Assembly (NCBI GenBank): GCA_963992225.1
Contig: CAXDTK010000075.1
Location: 1-19,172 of the forward strand
Length of the DNA: 19,172 bases
Source: Pelomonas sp963992225
GTDB taxonomy: Bacteria > Pseudomonadota > Gammaproteobacteria > Burkholderiales > Burkholderiaceae_C
Reading direction: 5' to 3'
The notes below the pieces were generated by a model, which was not told the origin of the DNA, searched no databases, and saw only the letters and a list, made by a program, of their open reading frames with translations. This document shows positions 17,404 to 19,172 of the stretch, one piece after another; within the stretch, counting starts at the first letter, position 1; each line of letters begins with the position of its first letter. The position numbers were made by a program, and so were the translations under genes.

Positions 17404-19102
17404 AGCGCCCCTCGGTGCGCAGCCGCGCCACCGACAGGCCCGAGCCCGCCAGGATGCGCTCCCAGGCCGCGGCCACGCCCTCGGCCATCGCGCGCCCGCC
17501 GCACACCAGCACCTGCGCGCCCTGGGTCACCAGTTCGCGCAGCCGCGGCGCGTCGGCCAGCAGCCGGTCCTGCACATAGGCCTTGGGGGCCGCGCGCGAG
17601 AACGCGGTGGTCAGCGAGCGCAGCCGGCGCTCGTCAACGAGGCGGCCCAGCTCGTCGCGGTAGAGGAAGCCGGCCTCGGCATCGCGCGCGCCGAAGTACA
17701 GGTGCATGGGCCGCTGCGGCGCGTTGTGCCGGATGAAGCCGATCAGCGGGCCGACGCCGGTGCCCGCGCCCACCAGGATGACCGGCGCCGCGCCGGCCGC
17801 CGGCCGGAAGCGCTCGTGCGGCCGCACGAAGGCCTCGATGGTCGCGCCGGGCTGCAGGTCGGTCAGGTAGGTGGAGCACAGGCCGCCGGCCTGGCGGCGC
17901 ACGCAGACCTCGACGACGCCGTCGGCCGCGGCGCTGGCCAGCGAGTAGTAGCGCGGCGCGGCGCCGCCGGGCGGCAGCACGCCCAGCAGGTCGCCGGTCT
18001 CGAACGCCGGCAGGCGCGGGGTTCTCGCCCAGCGCCCGGGGCGGGCGGTGGGCTCGAAGCGCAGCACCGCCGTCAGCTCGTCGGCACCGCCGCCGTAGTC
18101 GGTGCGCGAGGCCAGCCGCAGCGGCGTGGTGCGCGGCAGCAGCGGCCGGTAGCGCAGGTCCAGCGCCAGGTCCAGGCGCTCGCCCAGGTCGCTGCACCAT
18201 TGCCGGAACTCCGGCTCCGACTGCCGGTCCACCGTGCCCGGCGTGCGCAGCGGCGTGAAGCCGCGTGCCGCCAGCGCCTCGTGCACCTGCGCCGCATAGG
18301 CGCAAAAGCGCGGGAACTGCCGGTCGCCGAAGCCGAGCACGGCGAACTCGGCGCCGGGCGCGCCCGCGGCGGGCAGGCGCGCCAGCCGGCCCAGGAACTC
18401 GCGCGCGCCGCCCGGCGCCTCGCCGTCGCCGTAGGTGGCCGTCAGCACCAGCAGCAGCCGCGCGCGGGCATGGCGCGGCGACAGCTCGTTCATCGGCGCG
18501 GTGTGCACCCGCCGGCCGGCCCGCACCAGCGCGTCGTGCAGCGCGACGGCAAAGCCCCAGGTGGTGTTGTTCTCGCTGCCGACCAGCAGCACCGTGTCGG
18601 CCTCCTGCGCCGCGGCGTTGCCGTGCAGCCGCGGCAGCGCCCGGCGCCGCTGCAGCCAGATCAGCACGCCCGTGACGGCCAGCAGCGGCACGCCCAGCGA
18701 GGCCGCGCCCAGCAGCAGCGCCAGCCACCACAGGCCGTCGCCGGTGTGCAGCAGGCGCACGGTGGCATGCAGGCGCTGCCAGCCGTCGAGCGGCGTGTAG
18801 CTCAGCCAGCGGCCGGTGGCGGGGTCCACCGCGCCGGCGCCGTCCCGCGTCTCCACCTCGATGACGTCGCCGGCATCGCCGGGGATCGCCAGCTTCAGCT
18901 GCCGCAGCGCGGCCGCCTCCAGCGCCCGCAGCGCCGGCAGGGCCGCCAGCGGCAGCGGCGCGCCGCCGGCGGGGCTGGCGTCGGCGAACGGGTCGGCGCC
19001 GCCGCCCTCGGGCAGCAGGCCGAAGCTGGCCAGCGACATCAGCCCGCCGGTCACGGCCGACAGCAGCAGGCCGGCCAGCGCGGCCCGCGCAGTCTGGTTG
19101 TG
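17384..19102 (-). CDS. PepSY-flavodoxin-ferredoxin reductase fusion, 5' end missing at the contig end
   Basis: Membrane flavoprotein that probably moves electrons from NAD(P)H via FAD and FMN to a periplasmic acceptor. The frame is open from the stop at 17384 to the adapter junction, giving 572 visible residues. The true start lies beyond the window. Counting from the first visible codon, a membrane segment spans about 5-28, a periplasmic PepSY-like part follows, and a second membrane helix lies at about 125-150 (WWLALLLGAASLGVPLLAVTG). A flavodoxin domain covers about 170-310 (VGSENNTTWG, TATYGDGEAP). The FAD/NADP domain has RYYS at 384-387, GLCSTYL at 407-413 and GAGTGVGP at 445-452, and the protein ends in YVEDVY. 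The GTG at 19054 would cut into the first helix and is not the start. Similar fusions are annotated as sulfite reductase flavoproteins, but iron reduction is another plausible role. Confidence 0.9.
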   Translation of the reverse strand, partial: HNQTARAALAGLLLSAVTGGLMSLASFGLLPEGGGADPFADASPAGGAPLPLAALPALRALEAAALRQLKLAIPGDAGDVIEVETRDGAGAVDPATGRWLSYTPLDGWQRLHATVRLLHTGDGLWWLALLLGAASLGVPLLAVTGVLIWLQRRRALPRLHGNAAAQEADTVLLVGSENNTTWGFAVALHDALVRAGRRVHTAPMNELSPRHARARLLLVLTATYGDGEAPGGAREFLGRLARLPAAGAPGAEFAVLGFGDRQFPRFCAYAAQVHEALAARGFTPLRTPGTVDRQSEPEFRQWCSDLGERLDLALDLRYRPLLPRTTPLRLASRTDYGGGADELTAVLRFEPTARPGRWARTPRLPAFETGDLLGVLPPGGAAPRYYSLASAAADGVVEVCVRRQAGGLCSTYLTDLQPGATIEAFVRPHERFRPAAGAAPVILVGAGTGVGPLIGFIRHNAPQRPMHLYFGARDAEAGFLYRDELGRLVDERRLRSLTTAFSRAAPKAYVQDRLLADAPRLRELVTQGAQVLVCGGRAMAEGVAAAWERILAGSGLSVARLRTEGRYVEDVY

Positions 19103-19172
19103 GTTTGTATTATAAACATCTGACGCTGCGGAAGAAGGGTGAGGTTTAGATGTCGGTGGTCGCCGTATCAGT
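19103..19172 (-). other. Illumina Nextera i5-side adapter, reverse complement, with errors (technical sequence)
   Basis: The last 29 bases (19144-19172) match the reverse complement of the P5 arm at 26 of 29 positions, including CGGTGGTCGCCGTATCA. Positions 19103-19135 match the reverse complement of the Nextera Read 1 adapter at about 26 of 33, including ACATCTGACGCTGC. The eight bases between (19136-19143) occupy the i5 index slot and best resemble S508, at 6 of 8. The genomic/adapter boundary is uncertain by a few bases. Confidence 0.95.

Overview
This window is a very GC-rich bacterial contig, most likely from a betaproteobacterium of the Burkholderiales (Roseateles/Rubrivivax-like). That placement is inferred from codon use and gene content and is not proven. 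Both ends carry Illumina Nextera adapter sequence: an exact copy at 11-44 and an error-containing reverse complement at about 19103-19172. Genomic DNA therefore runs from about 45 to 19102, and the two outermost genes are cut by the library ends, not by biology.

The left half (46-6420, minus strand) is a tightly packed operon. In transcription order it encodes two sugar ABC permeases, a periplasmic sugar-binding protein, a MalK/UgpC-type ATPase and a GH36 alpha-galactosidase whose last residues are missing. A 417-nt divergent regulatory region (6421-6837) separates it from a plus-strand operon (6838-12461) encoding a TonB-dependent receptor, a flavin-dependent tryptophan-halogenase-like protein and a cytoplasmic GH32 beta-fructosidase. 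A separate plus-strand gene (12683-14938) encodes a large lipoprotein of unknown function and ends in a good intrinsic terminator.

The three transcription units each have a 14-bp LacI-family operator-like palindrome of the form TGCAA-N4-TTGCA upstream (6433-6446, 6726-6739, 12536-12549). This links them into one probable local regulon. The parts fit import of an alpha-galactosyl-sucrose such as raffinose or stachyose. The receptor would take it across the outer membrane and the binding protein and ABC importer across the inner membrane. GH36 would then release galactose and GH32 would split the remaining sucrose. No LacI-type regulator gene lies in the window. The halogenase-like enzyme and the lipoprotein are the members whose role in this scheme is unexplained.

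The right end (15196-19102) looks like a different module. It holds a secreted protein of unknown family, possibly an outer-membrane barrel. Convergent to it, on the minus strand, are a PepSY-flavodoxin-ferredoxin reductase-like membrane protein (N-terminus cut by the contig end) and an overlapping ApbE-type FAD:protein FMN transferase.
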